A stretch of DNA of 64,000 nucleotides from Prunella strophiata (Eukaryota; Chordata; Aves; Passeriformes; Prunellidae), in assembly GCA_036583965.1 (NCBI GenBank), contig JAZBQD010000014.1, positions 39,852,990 to 39,916,989 on the forward strand, in the 5' to 3' direction. This document shows positions 13,785 through 27,068 of the stretch, piece after piece. The stretch's first letter is position 1. Each line of letters starts with the position of its first letter. The notes below the pieces were generated by a model. It saw only the letters and a program-made list of their open reading frames with translations, was not told where the DNA came from and did not search any database. Position numbers and translations under genes: made by a program.

Positions 13785-16150
13785 AATTTTCCCCCCCTCT
13801 ATAAATCATGGAGCAAACAAGTAGATGACATCCCCTTTTTGTGACTGAGAAATGTTACTGCTGGAGATTAAAACTGTCAATACTGGTTGCAATAAGGCCA
13901 CTATGATCTTATTCTGTACACAGTAAATGTCATAAAGAATTAAAAACCTGTGCACGAGGTCCCCATCTGTCTGGATACTGTTCTATCTTTATATACATGA
14001 GCAGATATAATACACAGATATGATGATGACCATTCTAAACATTCAAGCAGTGAAACAGATGCTACTCTGCACCATATTGTCACTTTATTATGTGTGGGCT
14101 TTATTTAGCTAAATGTGGACATGTACAGCTGACCAAGCCCATTGCAATCAATGAAAAGCTGGACAGTGAAGTTAACAGTACAGATCACTTAATCTGAAGC
14201 AGATTCTTGCATCTGATTAAAGGGGTCTCATCTGCCCATATTAGATTTCCAGGGACTTTAACTGGAACACAGATAGCATGCTAAGATATTTGTATCTACA
14301 CTGCAGATGTCTGAAAATCAGGTAAAGTAAATTCCAAACCAAGAAGCCATCTTACAGCAGTAGCCTGACTCAAATTGTGGACAAAATCAGAATTCTTATA
14401 ACGTAAAAAATATTCCCTTTTAAAAAAATAAATCTTAAATTCTGAAAAAGGAATTAGCATGTACTGGAACCCATAATAAGGAAGTTAATACCTGATTAAA
14501 TCTGATGGTTATCAGTGTGCAGACATTGCACTAGTGTGAAGAAAAAGAATGAAAATACCAAAGTCCAGTCCTGCAGATTTCCAGTGGTACTTCAGAAAAG
14601 TATTTCAGCACATGGTTCACTGTCTCCCTACCCTGGGAGCACAGGCACTAATCCCAAGCCTCGCCAGACACTGGAGTTATGCAACTGTTTAATTGAAACA
14701 AGGCTGTATCTTCAGGGCTTATTCAGCACTGAAGTCCCACTTGTGCCACGGCTCCTGCAGCCGCTGATCCCCTGCAGCTGTGGGAACTGTCTGCGGCTAT
14801 CGCTGCTTTGCAGGAGCTGATCCCAGAACACCTCACTGACTGCAGGCCTCAGCCAAGAAGGCTTTGCAGTATTGCACCCTATGAAATCATGGTGGTTTCA
14901 GACAAAAAAAACCCCAAAGAAAATCCTGAAAAAACAAAAATAGGTGATTTAGGAATCTGTGTCCATAACAATTAAAAAGAACGCAGGGTAGAAAGACAAG
15001 ACTAATTTTCTTTGGATCTCCTTTTTGCCACCTAAGTTGTTCTTGCATTTAAATGTTTTTCACCTCATTCACTGATGGCTGCACAATTTTCCCTAGGTCA
15101 AATGAAAAATCACCAAGATGCACAAAAGTAATGTTTGGGCTCTGCCTGTGGAGAAGTGATCACTGATAGCTTCCTAAACTTCACAAATGTTTCTTGATAT
15201 CAATATCACAAGGTTTTTTTATGGTCCTCCAAATCTTGAGGATGGGGAACGGAGCTGTCTAGAGATTGTTATGCAGGGCACTGGAGCATATATGTTTCAG
15301 TTCTTCCAGACAAAAAAAGAGAGAACTTAAATGTACAACTTCTTGAATGAGCAGAAACCAACAGGCTTTTATAAAAGATGCATATCATGAATTCATCTTA
15401 ATTCTGCAGCTGTGTTTCCAAAAAAAGGGTAATTATTGTTTATTTTCTTTTTCACAACATACCCACTCAGAAAATAGCTGGGGAAATAGCTATCAGGTAG
15501 ACGAGACATTGTTTTGTAGAACCAAGTTGTGTAAATGGGTTTCAAACAAGAAAATAGAAATTCAGACCTAAGTTCTCTCAGATTTTTCTACGGATTAGCA
15601 GGAGCTTGCCAGAATGTTCACAGTGTTTTTTACCTTGATCTCTCTAAATGGTATGGAAAGTCTACAAAACCCTCTGTTTTTCTTTTGATTATTTATTAAT
15701 CCCAGTCAGGGATGGGGAAGGGCACATAAGTAACATTTAGACAGCACAGCACTGGATCTGCAAACACCTATGATTTTTACTCAGTGTAGTCCACAAGTGA
15801 AACTAAGCAGATGGTAGCATGGACAAAAACAAAGCAGAAAAGAAAGTTTGCTCTGGTAAACTCTGAGTAGAAATGTCTCATTAATTAACAACAAAACTTT
15901 TAATAAACTGGCTTACCAGAGTCTGGGGGCAAAAAAAGGGTTGAAAGTAAAGAGTAATCCTGAAAGCATTAGCATATGTATTTTAAACAAGTGAGCAGTC
16001 TTTCCAAAAATATAGTTCAGGCTTGTGTAGAAGATAAAAATAAGTAACTCCACTGGGGGTAACTTAGTTGATGAAAGTCCACTTGAAGCTTACAGAAGTA
16101 GTCTGATATGGCATTTGTATAAGATAAGCTAAGTAAGTAACTGTACTTAC

Positions 16151-16213
16151 TGTGTAAAGCTCGTTAAGTACTTTCATTAAGTCTTCATGAAGCTGAAATG
16201 AAATCTCTTTACT
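16151..16213 (-). CDS. SRGAP1: SRGAP1 coding exon 4 (F-BAR domain)
   Basis: This 63-nt exon has 21 codons reading SKEISFQLHEDLMKVLNELYT. It sits between a T-rich acceptor (a run of ten T's, then AATTACAG|AGT) and a textbook donor (ACA|GTAAGT). Both junctions are phase 0. It continues the F-BAR helix from FKK in exon 3 to VMKTYH in exon 5, matching the order in known srGAP proteins. Mammalian SRGAP1, as recalled, has KEIAFQLHEDL here; this copy has Ser for Ala. It is too short to stand out as an open reading frame by length and was found by looking for the missing link between exons 3 and 5. It is symmetric, so skipping it would keep frame but remove 21 residues from the helix. Confidence 0.94.
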
Positions 16214-18814
16214 CTGTAATTAAAAAAAAAATCATTAGAAAAGGGCATGTAAAAACTGCATCATACATTTGTTGCTTTATATTTATACTCATTGCTCATC
16301 CTAGACAGTGAATGCAATGTTGCTCACAAAACCCATTCTGAATGACAGTGCACTAAAAAGAGTGATTCAGGGATGCAGAGGCAGACAGATAACATCTGGA
16401 CAGAAGACTCCTAAAAACAAACCCAGAAGTAATTTTAAGGTATTTTTCCCATAAAGCATCAGGAAATTAGGTGCCAACAGAAAGGGGAAAGTTCAAGATT
16501 AACGTTTTTAATAGAACAAACTGTGTACTGTTTTGTAATTGCTATGAGACATACAAAAACTAAACCATGCAGAATGTGATATTCTAGAGGGACATCCTGC
16601 CCAATTTTGCATCTAGTCTTTGTTTCTCAGCACATACAACTATCTAAATATTTATGCAAGAAATAATTGTGGCTCCTCTTTGAAACAAGATACCCAACTG
16701 CATAATATTCCACAGAGTGGGCTGCTGAACCAGCTTTGTTTAGCTTTTCTGGACTGTGACTTTACTTTCATTCTGACCCAGGAAAAAAAGAAATGCTTAG
16801 AAGCAGTTATTATCAAAGCAAATATGTCAAAACAAGAGTATTTAATTGGAGTCTCATTGAAATATATTCCTTTGTTAGTTTTCCACAGCAGTTCAATCTG
16901 CTGAAAATGGTGGCAACTGTGCAAGAGTTGAAGGCATTTGTATCACAGCCTTTGGAAAACAGCTACAGAACAGAGCTACAGGACTTGGCAAACAGCCTGG
17001 CTACACTTCTGCTGTGATGCTCAGCATTCTAACATCCATGCTGGATTTATTTCTGTGAATAAATTGATAATTACTCTGGCTTCTAAAAACTTCAACTGCA
17101 TCATAGATAATGGCCTTAGCTATGAGAAGTACTTTGTATTTGTACAGAAGCCAAAGGAAAATCCTCAGGGACAACTCATCTCCAAAGCTGCTAATGCATA
17201 CTTGGCCATCACTAAAACACCTGAAAGAATAATGGTTCATTCTCTGAGTGAGAATTTGCAGCACAACGTCCACGTATGAGGAGAAACCACATCACACATC
17301 CCACCCACTGTGTCTTCCAGAAGGATGAGACAGATACATACAGTAGCTCAAAGAGAAAATTTTGGGTATTTTTTTCTCCTGCTCCTACTATCCTACTTTA
17401 ACTCTGGGCAATATTTTAAAGCACCTGTCATATCACTTATCAGTATTCACTCCAATCATTACATGCAAGATGGTTTTACACTGACAAAAGCTAGGAATAT
17501 AATTTAAAAAAACACTTCAGTGAAATTCTTGTATTCCCAAGGGCATTAGCTGTAGTAGCTAAGGCACAGTAAGACAGCTGCTCTGAAGCTGAGGTACACA
17601 GAATTACTGTGAAACTTTCCTTATTGCTTATACATTTCAAAGACTGGTATTTTCATGAGGTATGCATTAGTTCCAAAGTATCTAGAACACAAGGCTTACT
17701 ACTTCCATTTCTTTGCAAATATCAGATAATTTTCATTTAATAAGAAGGACAAAATTTCATATATGTAACAGTAGAATGCTTACAAAGAATTGGAAAAGGA
17801 CTGCAGATTTGCAAGCTGCTGTAGGGAAATGCCGTAAAATCTTTAGCAAAAATTCTGAGCTGCTTTTCATTGCTTTACATTGGCATCCTGCCTTTAAAAG
17901 TCAGCAGCTCTAACACAGCTCACACATCTCCTCAAAGCTCCAAGCAGAGGCCACCTGTTTATTCTTGGATAGATGCTTCTATAGTGCTGAATGTGAGTGG
18001 TTTTTTAAATTACTTTAGCAGAAAGAAGGGCAAAACATACAAATAAGATGTTTGACATTAAGATGAGAGCACACCCATGTGGGAGGAAACTCTAGATGAA
18101 CTTCAAGCAATTTATCCTTTTCAACTGTTGCTCACAGCCATCTTGAGGCTGATGAGAAGTCAAGCCCTAAATACAGCAACAGCAATTCTAAGGCAGGATG
18201 GCTTAACCTGGTAGTGCAGAGTTTGTTTGAGAAGGTGAGACAGAAAATCCCAAATCAATTTTCTCTTCACCCCTTGAGATTTTACTGTAAGCAAAGCACA
18301 CACAGTTCATTAAAGGATGGACCCTTTCTTTTCTCCTCTTAATGCAGCCCCACCTTGATGCAAGTAGACACCACATGAGCTGAGGATTTGGTGAATGATC
18401 ACTATTTAGTAGGACCCATTTTTTCCCTTTGCTCCTTTCAAGCTCTGTTCAGCACTGAAATACAAGCACCCCAGCCCTCTGGATTTATTGGCTATCATGC
18501 ATATCATGATCTTTTCAGGGCAGCACAGTGATCAATGGTAAATTTGAAAGTGAATGGAAGAGATCACAATAGAGAAAGATGCTTTTATAGAAGGACAATA
18601 AGCTTTAAAATGGGAAGCAAAAAGAGAAGGAGGGACGGTGATCAGCAAAAAGAGTGAAAATTGGGAAGAGACAACCAAGCAATGCCACACAATCACAAAG
18701 GAGACATCCCTCCACCACTTAATCTGTGGACTCCAACTAGCAGAGGATGCCTGCAGTGATGGATAACATTTCAAATTATTTCAATTCTGATGAAAGATTT
18801 TGTAGGAATTGTCC

Positions 18815-18830
18815 AAAAAAAAAAAAAAAA
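18815..18830. repeat. A16 homopolymer
   Basis: Sixteen A's in intron 3 with no recognisable retroposed body upstream. Confidence 0.93.
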
Positions 18831-19311
18831 GAATCAAGAAATTTGGTTAAACTTAGCATTATAAAAGGAATTTATTTTTCAAGAACCAATACATTTTTCT
18901 TTAGTATTTAGGATCAAGAAACACCAACTTGAGTGGCAAGTGCTATGGCTTTTAGTGTGTAATCTATGGCATGTTAGAGCACCAGTTAAGAAGTGATTTT
19001 ATTTTCAGTGGTTAATTGCTTTCCTATTTCTTGCTTATGCTACCTATTCCCTGCAGTAGGGTTCAGCATGTGTGAATGGTGTGCTCCTCTAGGAGCCTGT
19101 CCACAGGGTACCCAAACAACAGAAAGTAAGATGCAGCACACATTTTCCTGGAGCTGAGTTGATAGCTCTAATCAGGCTATTAAAACCTGACAAACAACCA
19201 CTGAAGGTGCTTATTTATTCACTGCACCCCTGAGAAATGCACTAGTACCTATTAACCAAAGGAACAAAGAATATATTAAAATGTTAGAGCAAATTCCTGC
19301 TAAAAATATTA

Positions 19312-19421
19312 CATATGCTACTGATCTGGTTCAAGACATTAAGAGACAGCAGTGTATTTTTTATTTTATATGTTACTAATCTGGTTCAAGACATTAAGAG
19401 GCAGTAGTGTATTTTTTTCAC
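19312..19421. repeat. 55-bp tandem duplication
   Basis: Two adjacent copies share TCTGGTTCAAGACATTAAGA and GTGTATTTTTT with a period of 55 bases. A few transitions separate them (for example AGAGACAGCAG versus AGAGGCAGTAG). It lies in SRGAP1 intron 3. Confidence 0.9.
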
Positions 19422-22400
19422 CTGCTAGCAGAATAGATCATACACATGCAACCGACAAGCAAATTTACCTAAACCCTCCTTTTAGTATGCACTCAACTTT
19501 CAACACATCAGTGCTCCTACTGATGTTATCAAGATTTTTATTTCTGGATAAAAGTCTGAGAAACTTAAAATTTTATTCCACATTAATATCTTTTCATTGA
19601 AGTCTGTTAAAATTTTTTCCATACATTTCAATTAAAGCATAATTTGGCACTCCAGCTTTACTTTTGTTTATTTTAACTGAAATTTAAGGGTCAGTCCAGT
19701 TCTTCTTGGAACTCTTTAGTGTCTGTATTTAGCATACACAACACTACTCAGTTAAGGAAAATATTCTGTGCCTCTTGCTTTTAAATAAGTCTGCTGCTGG
19801 TCCCTGTGGGAAGTGAAGTGCAAACCCTTCTTTTATGGAGGTTTCATGAGCTGTGTGACACTAACATAGCCAACTCAGTAAAATTTTGTCCCAGACTTGC
19901 CAGTCTATAGCAACAAACAGCTTTGCTATCCTTTTAAACATTTAAATGTTTAAGAAAATGATGCAAAAAAATTATATGCCACAATCTGTGTAACACCAAA
20001 CAGATTCAGTAGGTAGTCATATCCATTGTTAATAGCCAGATTAAGGAACTAAAATATTTATTGTGCTTGGTTTCTCCAGCATCTTTTACTGTAAACATTG
20101 GAAGATATGTTCATCTTGGCTTATGCAGATTTCTGTCCAAGGAAAATACATGTTTATAAATTATAAATATACAAATCTGCTTGAGGATTTCATGAGTATG
20201 TGTTTATACAGTTGATTATTACTGCTGGGGTAACTAGAATCACTGCATGAAATATTCTGCATAATACTTTTCCCTTCTGCTTGACATTTCTCCTTATTAC
20301 TTTATTCTTTAATTGTCCCCATGAGGCCAGCTACCCCATCTGCCTGAAGAAACACACAAGCATGCAAGGTTTGAACTCCACTACTTTATTTTTGTAATTT
20401 TATGTGCAGCACGAAGGGCAGGCATCAACAGCAATCTTGCTGCTTTTATATGCCAGCAACTAAAAAGAAGAGATTAGGTGCCTATCTGAAAGTATGAGGC
20501 CTGACATAATGTCTCCCAACAAATGCTACAAAATCTCTGTATTAGATCCTATCTTTATCTTGCATTTAGTACAATTAAACAGATGCCAGTTCCTGACCCC
20601 TGGGAAAAAAAGAATGACAAACAGCTCCTGGGAGAACAAAATTAATTAATATCAACATGTTAAGGAGGCCAGACTAGCCAGCAAAGCCATATACAATCAG
20701 GTACTTGAATACAACACATCCAGTCCCATCAGACCATGTAAGGTAGAGCCAATAGGGATCATTTCCCCAAAACAATCCAAATATCCAGACAGATGCATAA
20801 ATGCACACAAAAGGAAAAACAGAATGATGAAGAACAGAGACTGAGACAAGGACAAAGTACAAAGGCTAAGGAGCTCAGACACCCTCACCACTTCATTTTA
20901 CCAGATCATCATTGGCTATTGCACACACCTTTTACAGAACAAGTAGAGAAAGGGGCTGCTACAAACTTATGGCTTGTGCTATATCACACATAGGAGGGGT
21001 AGCAAAACAATACTCCAGTGGGAAGCATGGCTGGGAAAGGAGGAAATTATTGGATGTTTACTACAATTCAAGCTGGAGTCAATCTTAAGATACAAATGCA
21101 AGCCACACTCCTCTAGAAAATGCTGGGCTCACTTCATGGAAAAGTTTCACTTGAGAATCAACACGCCCACCAGCAAGAGGGAAAAAGTCAGTAACATCTA
21201 CCACTGAGAAGCAGAATGGGAAGTCCCATCCTCTTGGAAGAAGAAAGGGGAGAAAAAAAGAGGGATTAGAAAGAGTCAAGAAGTTCAGAGTGATTACGAC
21301 TTTGCTGTTGTCTCCCCTTATCTTGCCTGTGGGCAATGGGGCAATCCACCCTGTGACACTTTTCTGCAGCAAGAAGACTGAGGTTTCAGAGCAGCACCAT
21401 GAAGATCTGTTCTGATCATGGGCTTGGTGTATGTACTTACTCTCCACACTTGGGAATGGAGTAAAGCACCTTGCTGCTACAAGACTGATGGAGAACTGAA
21501 ACAAGGTAAAAGTAGTGATGTGTAACACCATTAGATTAATAGGCTTTAAGATACATAACTGACAGATCTAATCATTAAATACAGAGAATCTTGACTAACT
21601 GGTATTTGTAAATTATAGAATCACAGAATTGTAGACATTACATGCTCTTGTGTGTAATACTGTGAGAGCCAACAGAGTACAGATATTTCCTGCTCTTGAC
21701 CACTGGACTAGCAGTAAGACACTAAGCACACACTTGTTAGTCTATTTTCAAAATCCTCATATTACTGCTTTTCTTGTTATTTATTACTTAGAGAGACATT
21801 ACATATTTCACAGAACAGTATGATCAGATTTCAGAGTAGAAGTATCTGCAGGAGATGGTTTGTCTCTACTTCAATCCAAAATCTATGAACAGTGAACAAA
21901 TTCCATATGCTTTCACAGGGATAAGACACCTATTGAGACTGATTATACTTTTCCCTGACACTATTTCATTCCAAATACTATTTTTTTTAAAGTAATCTGC
22001 AGAATCACAGAAATTGACAGAAATTGCTTAAACATGCTATTAGATGTTAAAAAAATCTCCAACAAAATCAATGCCATTTTCTTCAGGGAGAATACAATTT
22101 TGATGGAGGACACTGTTGGCTGTCACCTTTCTCACTCTAAGTGCACCTTCTCTTTGCCCCTGTGACCTCCTTCCTGTAAAGAGAACTGCAGCAGAGTACA
22201 CATGTTCTGCATCTGATTTTTTTGTTGCCCAGTAAACATCCATTATGCAGTTCTGTGAGTACCTTAAGTTAGACTGCTCATTCACATATCACACAAATTA
22301 TTGCAGGATCAGTGGAAGGGTTTGGGCTGGAAGAGCTTCATCATCAGTTCTGCACCTGGGAACTAACAGCAAATAAATCACCAGTACTCTGCAGCAAGCA

Positions 22401-24511
22401 CCACAGAAGGAACTGTGCACTCTGGGGCTCAGGGGAAAACCAATCTTCTGCAACAAGTACTGAGCCTGACTGAATGTCTTAAAAATGTGTGCTCAGAACT
22501 GATACTGGTGAACAAGCACTGCCACATTCAGTCCACATGCCCACAAAGCTCACTTATACCATACTGAGGTGCTGCATGTCTTCCTGCCACCCTTCCCCTA
22601 ACGTTATGGGACTGGCTCAGATCCCTGCACACAGCCTTTGCTTAGCTCACTCTGCCCACACTCCACATCAGCTATCAGCTGTTTGACATGACACTCTCAC
22701 GCTGAGTGCCAGCTGGCAAGCCCTGATGAAAGGTAGCAAAGGGCTGCTGAGGATCTGGGCTCTACTAGTGTCAGCTTCAGGTTATGCAAGGCAGGAACAC
22801 CTCAATTTCCCTGCTCTTCTTTCCCCTTCAGAAAATCCAAGTTAGGAACAAAAAAGCAAGAGCAGCTGCTTGCTCTTCTTCAAGAAGCTATGCTAGAGAG
22901 AGAAAATTTGAAATGTTGCACCTGTATGGGAACAACATGGAGGAAAGAGAGAAGTTTATCAGGGAGATGGGACAATATGCCTCCTGTTAACACACTGAAA
23001 ATATCCATGTATTTTCGTCCTTTTGAGAGAGAAGCTGCAGCAATCTCCATTAATAAATTATGAGTGGATATAAAAGGACACACAATTCTCCACTGAAAAC
23101 TTTAACAATATACCATTGTACAGTTCACCTGGACAGAAGGGAAGCAAAAGCAAAATTTCTAGCGAAAAAGAACTGAACTATGCTGAAAGCAAAAAGGCTT
23201 GTCTAATAATGCACACCTATTGAAGAAGATATTTCTGAGACAGAAACAACTGGAAAACTATTTCAGATTCAATTAAAAAATAATAATTCTACTGATTTGC
23301 AACTCTGAGATATCTGCACATAGACAGTACTGCAGCCCATTCAAATCACTTTTCTCATTATTGGATCCATTTCTGTAACTATCTTCCATTTTATTAAATT
23401 GAGTGGTTAGTAAATTACAGTTTTACATATCAGACATATTATATGAACAACCCATTACTGATTGAGAAACTATAAACTTCAACTCTGCCCCGTTACAGGT
23501 TTTAATGCATACAGGAAGTTTTTAAGTTTAAGTTTTTAAGATTTAAGTTTTTACTTTTATTTCCTCCAAGTATAATCTATGTGCTCCCTAAAGCATTCTT
23601 CTCCCCACCCCAGTGCTATCTAGAATTATGGTTGGGTATATGTGAAACCAGTTCCCTGTTTTGAAAACATTAACTTGGGCACCGCTGCTATCATTTCATC
23701 ACACAATTTACATCTTTTAACCTTTACTCTTCTTGAACTCATTTGTATGCCAATTGTCTACCAGCATCTCACTGTGACTAATAAATATGCATATGTGACT
23801 AATATATAATCTATTTTTCTTTTGGACCATTTTAACAACAATGACTGCAAACACATTATGTGGATCTTGAGCTAAGGTTGCCTAGAGTTCTTGCCTAGCA
23901 CATGAGGGATTTACACACCATGCATGTGTTATGGAAATACATAACAACCATGGACAAGGACAAACATGTACAGAGACAACACTTAAAGGATCTAATAGAA
24001 ATATTTATGTTATCAAAAGTGTATGTTCATATTAGTATTAGGAAGAAAAGGAAACACTTTTAGGAAAACTGCAGCATATGCCACCAACTTTATGTCAAGG
24101 GACTAAAAAGCAAACTCTTGCTTTGTCTTCAATCTGTTTAATTAAGAATGAAATTATTTTTAAAATAATTAATTAATACAGCATTACTGCTTTGGGAGTC
24201 ATAAGTGAAAGCTGCTTCCTTTCAGCATGGGCAGACAAGTATGCTTTTTAGAGAAGGACAGGCTTTTTCCCCTGCTTTTTGGATATTTGTGATTCAGCTC
24301 TTAAGGTCACCAGCACATACAGCAGGATTCCAGGCATTTCAGCACTAAGTATTTGCTTCAAGAGACCAGTCATGAAGAATTTATATGTATGCTAAAACAG
24401 ATTTTATGCTGTGTGTGCTGAATCTTCTCCTCACATGCTATCTATTAGGACACTTTTGCCTCCCTCATGCATCTTGTAAGCCCAGATGGAGGGCTGCAGG
24501 AGAGGCATTAC

Positions 24512-24674
24512 CTTCTTGAACATTCTGGTGGAGTCTTCACTTATCTGCATGAACCGCATGATCACATTGTTCAGGTAGATCTCACTCAGTGTTGCATGGT
24601 CTTTGCTTTCCCTTCTCACTTGGTTCAGGAGTAAGTACCAGCAATTCACTGGTGACAAGAGGTTCTGGTCTTTC
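24512..24674 (-). CDS. SRGAP1: SRGAP1 coding exon 3 (F-BAR domain, FCH region)
   Basis: This exon of 163 nt begins with the single G that completes the split Lys codon of exon 2. It then has 54 codons running from KDQNLLSPVNCWYLLL to EDSTRMFKK. The acceptor is CTCCTTCCTCAG|G and the donor AAG|GTAATG, leaving phase 0 at its 3' end. The SPVNCWYLLLNQVRRES block is highly conserved in srGAP F-BAR domains; it belongs to the helical core that forms the dimer. The sequence matches SRGAP1 rather than SRGAP2 (CWNLLLNQVKRES) or SRGAP3 (CWYLVLHQTRRES), from recalled family sequences. One conservative change from the mammalian form is visible: TLSEIYLNN instead of TLSDIYLNN. Frame and phase agree exactly with exons 2 and 4, so I see no sign of decay. 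Confidence 0.96.
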
Positions 24675-27068
24675 CTGAGGAAGGAGATACACACATGTAT
24701 AATGTATAGACATGAAAAGGTTATGTTATTAACTGAAACTTCTCACTGACATTTACAGTCACAACTTGTTACATAAAAATAGCTACGTCTGAACAGTCTG
24801 TCCATTCTTGGGATAACTCAGGTTAGGCAAGCCTCAGATGACTTTTAAGACACACTCAAGTCCAATGAGGCATAGATACTCTGCAAGCCACCTTAAAATA
24901 TAAAATATCTTGCCACAAAGCTTAGAGATGGAGTACATGTAAATGTTCAAAAGCAATAAAGGTCACTCCTGGAAGAGTAACAGTAATTAATTTTTGACAT
25001 TAGAAATAAACAAGCACTGGAAGCACAACCCAAATCCTTCCTGAGCAAAATTACAGGTGTAGCTGTTTCACTGCATTGTATTTGTATAACTGATGAAGTA
25101 GAAGAAAATGTCTCAAGCATCTATATTCTGTGAGCAATGCTCATAAATTCACAGCTACTGCTAGTCCTAGATGTGTCAATTACAAGACAAAGAGCAGGAC
25201 TGGACTTCTTCCAGTGATCCAATTCTGAATTCCCATGACAGACTGCTTGCAATGCAGGCCCACTCCCAGCTTTAATGTAGCAAAAAGTGAAATCAAAGAT
25301 GACTACTCATTTCTTTTACACAAGGCAAAATAAAAATACACGTAGTTCACAACTATTTCACAGACAACAAAAGCTATATAATTTGTCTTATGGTTTTATT
25401 GACATGTTAGTATAATTTTTGCCTTTCAACTAACTGCTCCAGAAATTTGCTGCTCTTTTTTTTTTTCTCTTTTACAGGGACTCTCCTTTAGTTAAAAGGA
25501 TAAAGCACATGAGGATAAAACAGGCAGAAGTGGTGATGAATTGAGGGAGAAACTCCTGCAACTCTTGGCAGTATTTTCTAATAATTAGCTATTCTCATTG
25601 TTAGAAATATGGCCTTTAATTCCCATCTAATTGTCCACTTTTAGCTCTCACCCTCATAATCAAAGCAACAAGGAATGATTAACAGAAAAAAGTATTTTCT
25701 TTATCACTAGTGCTTTGTTTTGCTATGAATCAGGAGTTAAGAAAACTTCCTCCATTTGTTTCAGTAGACATCTTAACAGTGTTACTTCACAGCAAGGGGT
25801 TTTATCAGCCACGTCAGACAACATGAGCACTCCTGAAGGGCCTGATACTATTTGGTCCTCACTGCTTCTGCATTTCCCAAAGGTAATTCCACAGACCTTT
25901 CTGATTGTTCTGGGAGCAATGGTGGGAATAGATCAGGGGACCAACAACTAAAGCCACTTTTGCTGTAACCTGTTCTCAAAGCAGAGAACCACAAGAACAA
26001 AGCCAAAGGTAGAACTCAAGTCATAACCCTCATGCACAGCTGCCAGTCTGGATTTAACATGTTTAAGAACAAGGAAAGATGTTTGTACACACAAGGAAAA
26101 AAGATTTTGCCACAAGCAGAATAAAAGCCAGGGCTCTCTCTGAAGTGGTGACATATGCACAAGTTGGTTATTTCAGAGAATCATTGAGTCACTAAAATTA
26201 ATTTTAAGAAATATATATTAATGCTCTTTGAACTGTTCCAAGCTGTATTTGATTAACCTTTCCTTTGCCAGATGTATTTGGAGAAGCCTTTTGTCCTGAA
26301 ACAACAGTTTTATCTGTGTATCTCTAGCACAGCACTGAGTGAACAGTGGGAAAATTATTTTTTAGTTTTACAATCACAAAATCCCTAAGCATAACAGGGC
26401 CAGACACATGCATTCATTAATCAGCTCAAGTCAGGAAAATAACCACATGAGACTATGTCAGCAAATGAGGCACATGAAGCATTTCAGAAAACATACTGTA
26501 CATGTTATGAAACTATGCCATTAAAAGGATACATTAAATTGTAAAGGATACATTAAATTGTAAACAATGCATAACATTCACATCATCTTTATTCCCAGGA
26601 ATCAGAGAGGTGAAGATGCAGCAAAGTTCACATGCAACTACAAATCAAAATAGTTTTATTTCTTAATGTCATTTTTGGCCAAAATTGTCTTTTTGTTGTT
26701 GTTGTAATGTTGACTGACCCTCATGCAGAAGTGCTTCAAAATCCTATCAACTAGAAATGAGCACACAGATTTTCAAGCTTTTGGAGGTCTGTATCTCTTC
26801 TAGTTACTGGCTGTATTTTGGGTAGTTTAAAATCTATATGATAGGTTAAGGATAGTATTTGTGCAACTTACCTTTTAAGAAACTGAAACTATTTGTCAGA
26901 AGCTGACATGAGTAACTGCATAGAGCCACATCAACACTAGTATTTAGGCATCTACCTTCAACTGCAATGAGAACTGCTATGCTGCTAAGCAGGGGTGGAA
27001 ATTTTAAATAGACCTTGTACCAGCAACAGGCACAACATGGGGGTGATGGGCAAGCAGGTTTCTCTTAC
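24675..27068 (-). other. SRGAP1: SRGAP1 intron 2
   Basis: This intron of 2,394 bp runs from the GTAAGA donor of exon 2 to the CTTCCTCAG acceptor of exon 3. It contains a 19-bp tandem duplication (26524-26564) and a short GTT run near 26694. Nothing else is recognisable. Confidence 0.92.
26524..26564. repeat. 19-bp tandem duplication
   Basis: AAAGGATACATTAAATTGT occurs twice in direct succession with no mismatches, in SRGAP1 intron 2. Its perfect identity suggests a recent event. Confidence 0.9.

Larger units (their letters stand above)
6286..16150 (-). other. SRGAP1: SRGAP1 intron 4
   Basis: This intron of 9,865 bp runs from the GTAAGT donor of exon 4 to the TTTTGCAG acceptor of exon 5. It contains the large antisense CR1 fragment (about 8452-9896) and a T21 tract at 13764-13784 followed by a C-rich run. 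The somewhat GC-richer parts at about 6650-7250 and 7800-8100 show no coding or repeat signature I can name. Everything else looks like unconstrained intronic sequence. Confidence 0.9.
16214..24511 (-). other. SRGAP1: SRGAP1 intron 3
   Basis: This intron of 8,298 bp runs from the GTAATG donor of exon 3 to the AATTACAG acceptor of exon 4. It holds an A16 tract at 18815-18830 and a 55-bp tandem duplication at about 19312-19421. Short AGAATCACAGA-like strings near 21617 and 22001 resemble reverse-oriented CR1 ends but are too short to call. No additional exon was found. Confidence 0.9.

Noticed and set aside
21085..21531. A 148-codon minus-strand open frame
   Set aside because: No known domain, no start or splice context; consistent with chance.
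21600..22345. Possible reverse-oriented CR1 3' ends (AGAATCACAGAAT near 21617 and 22001, GGGTTTGGGCTGGAAGAGCTTC near 22320)
   Set aside because: Each match is a short string with no continuous CR1 body between them, so an insertion cannot be supported.
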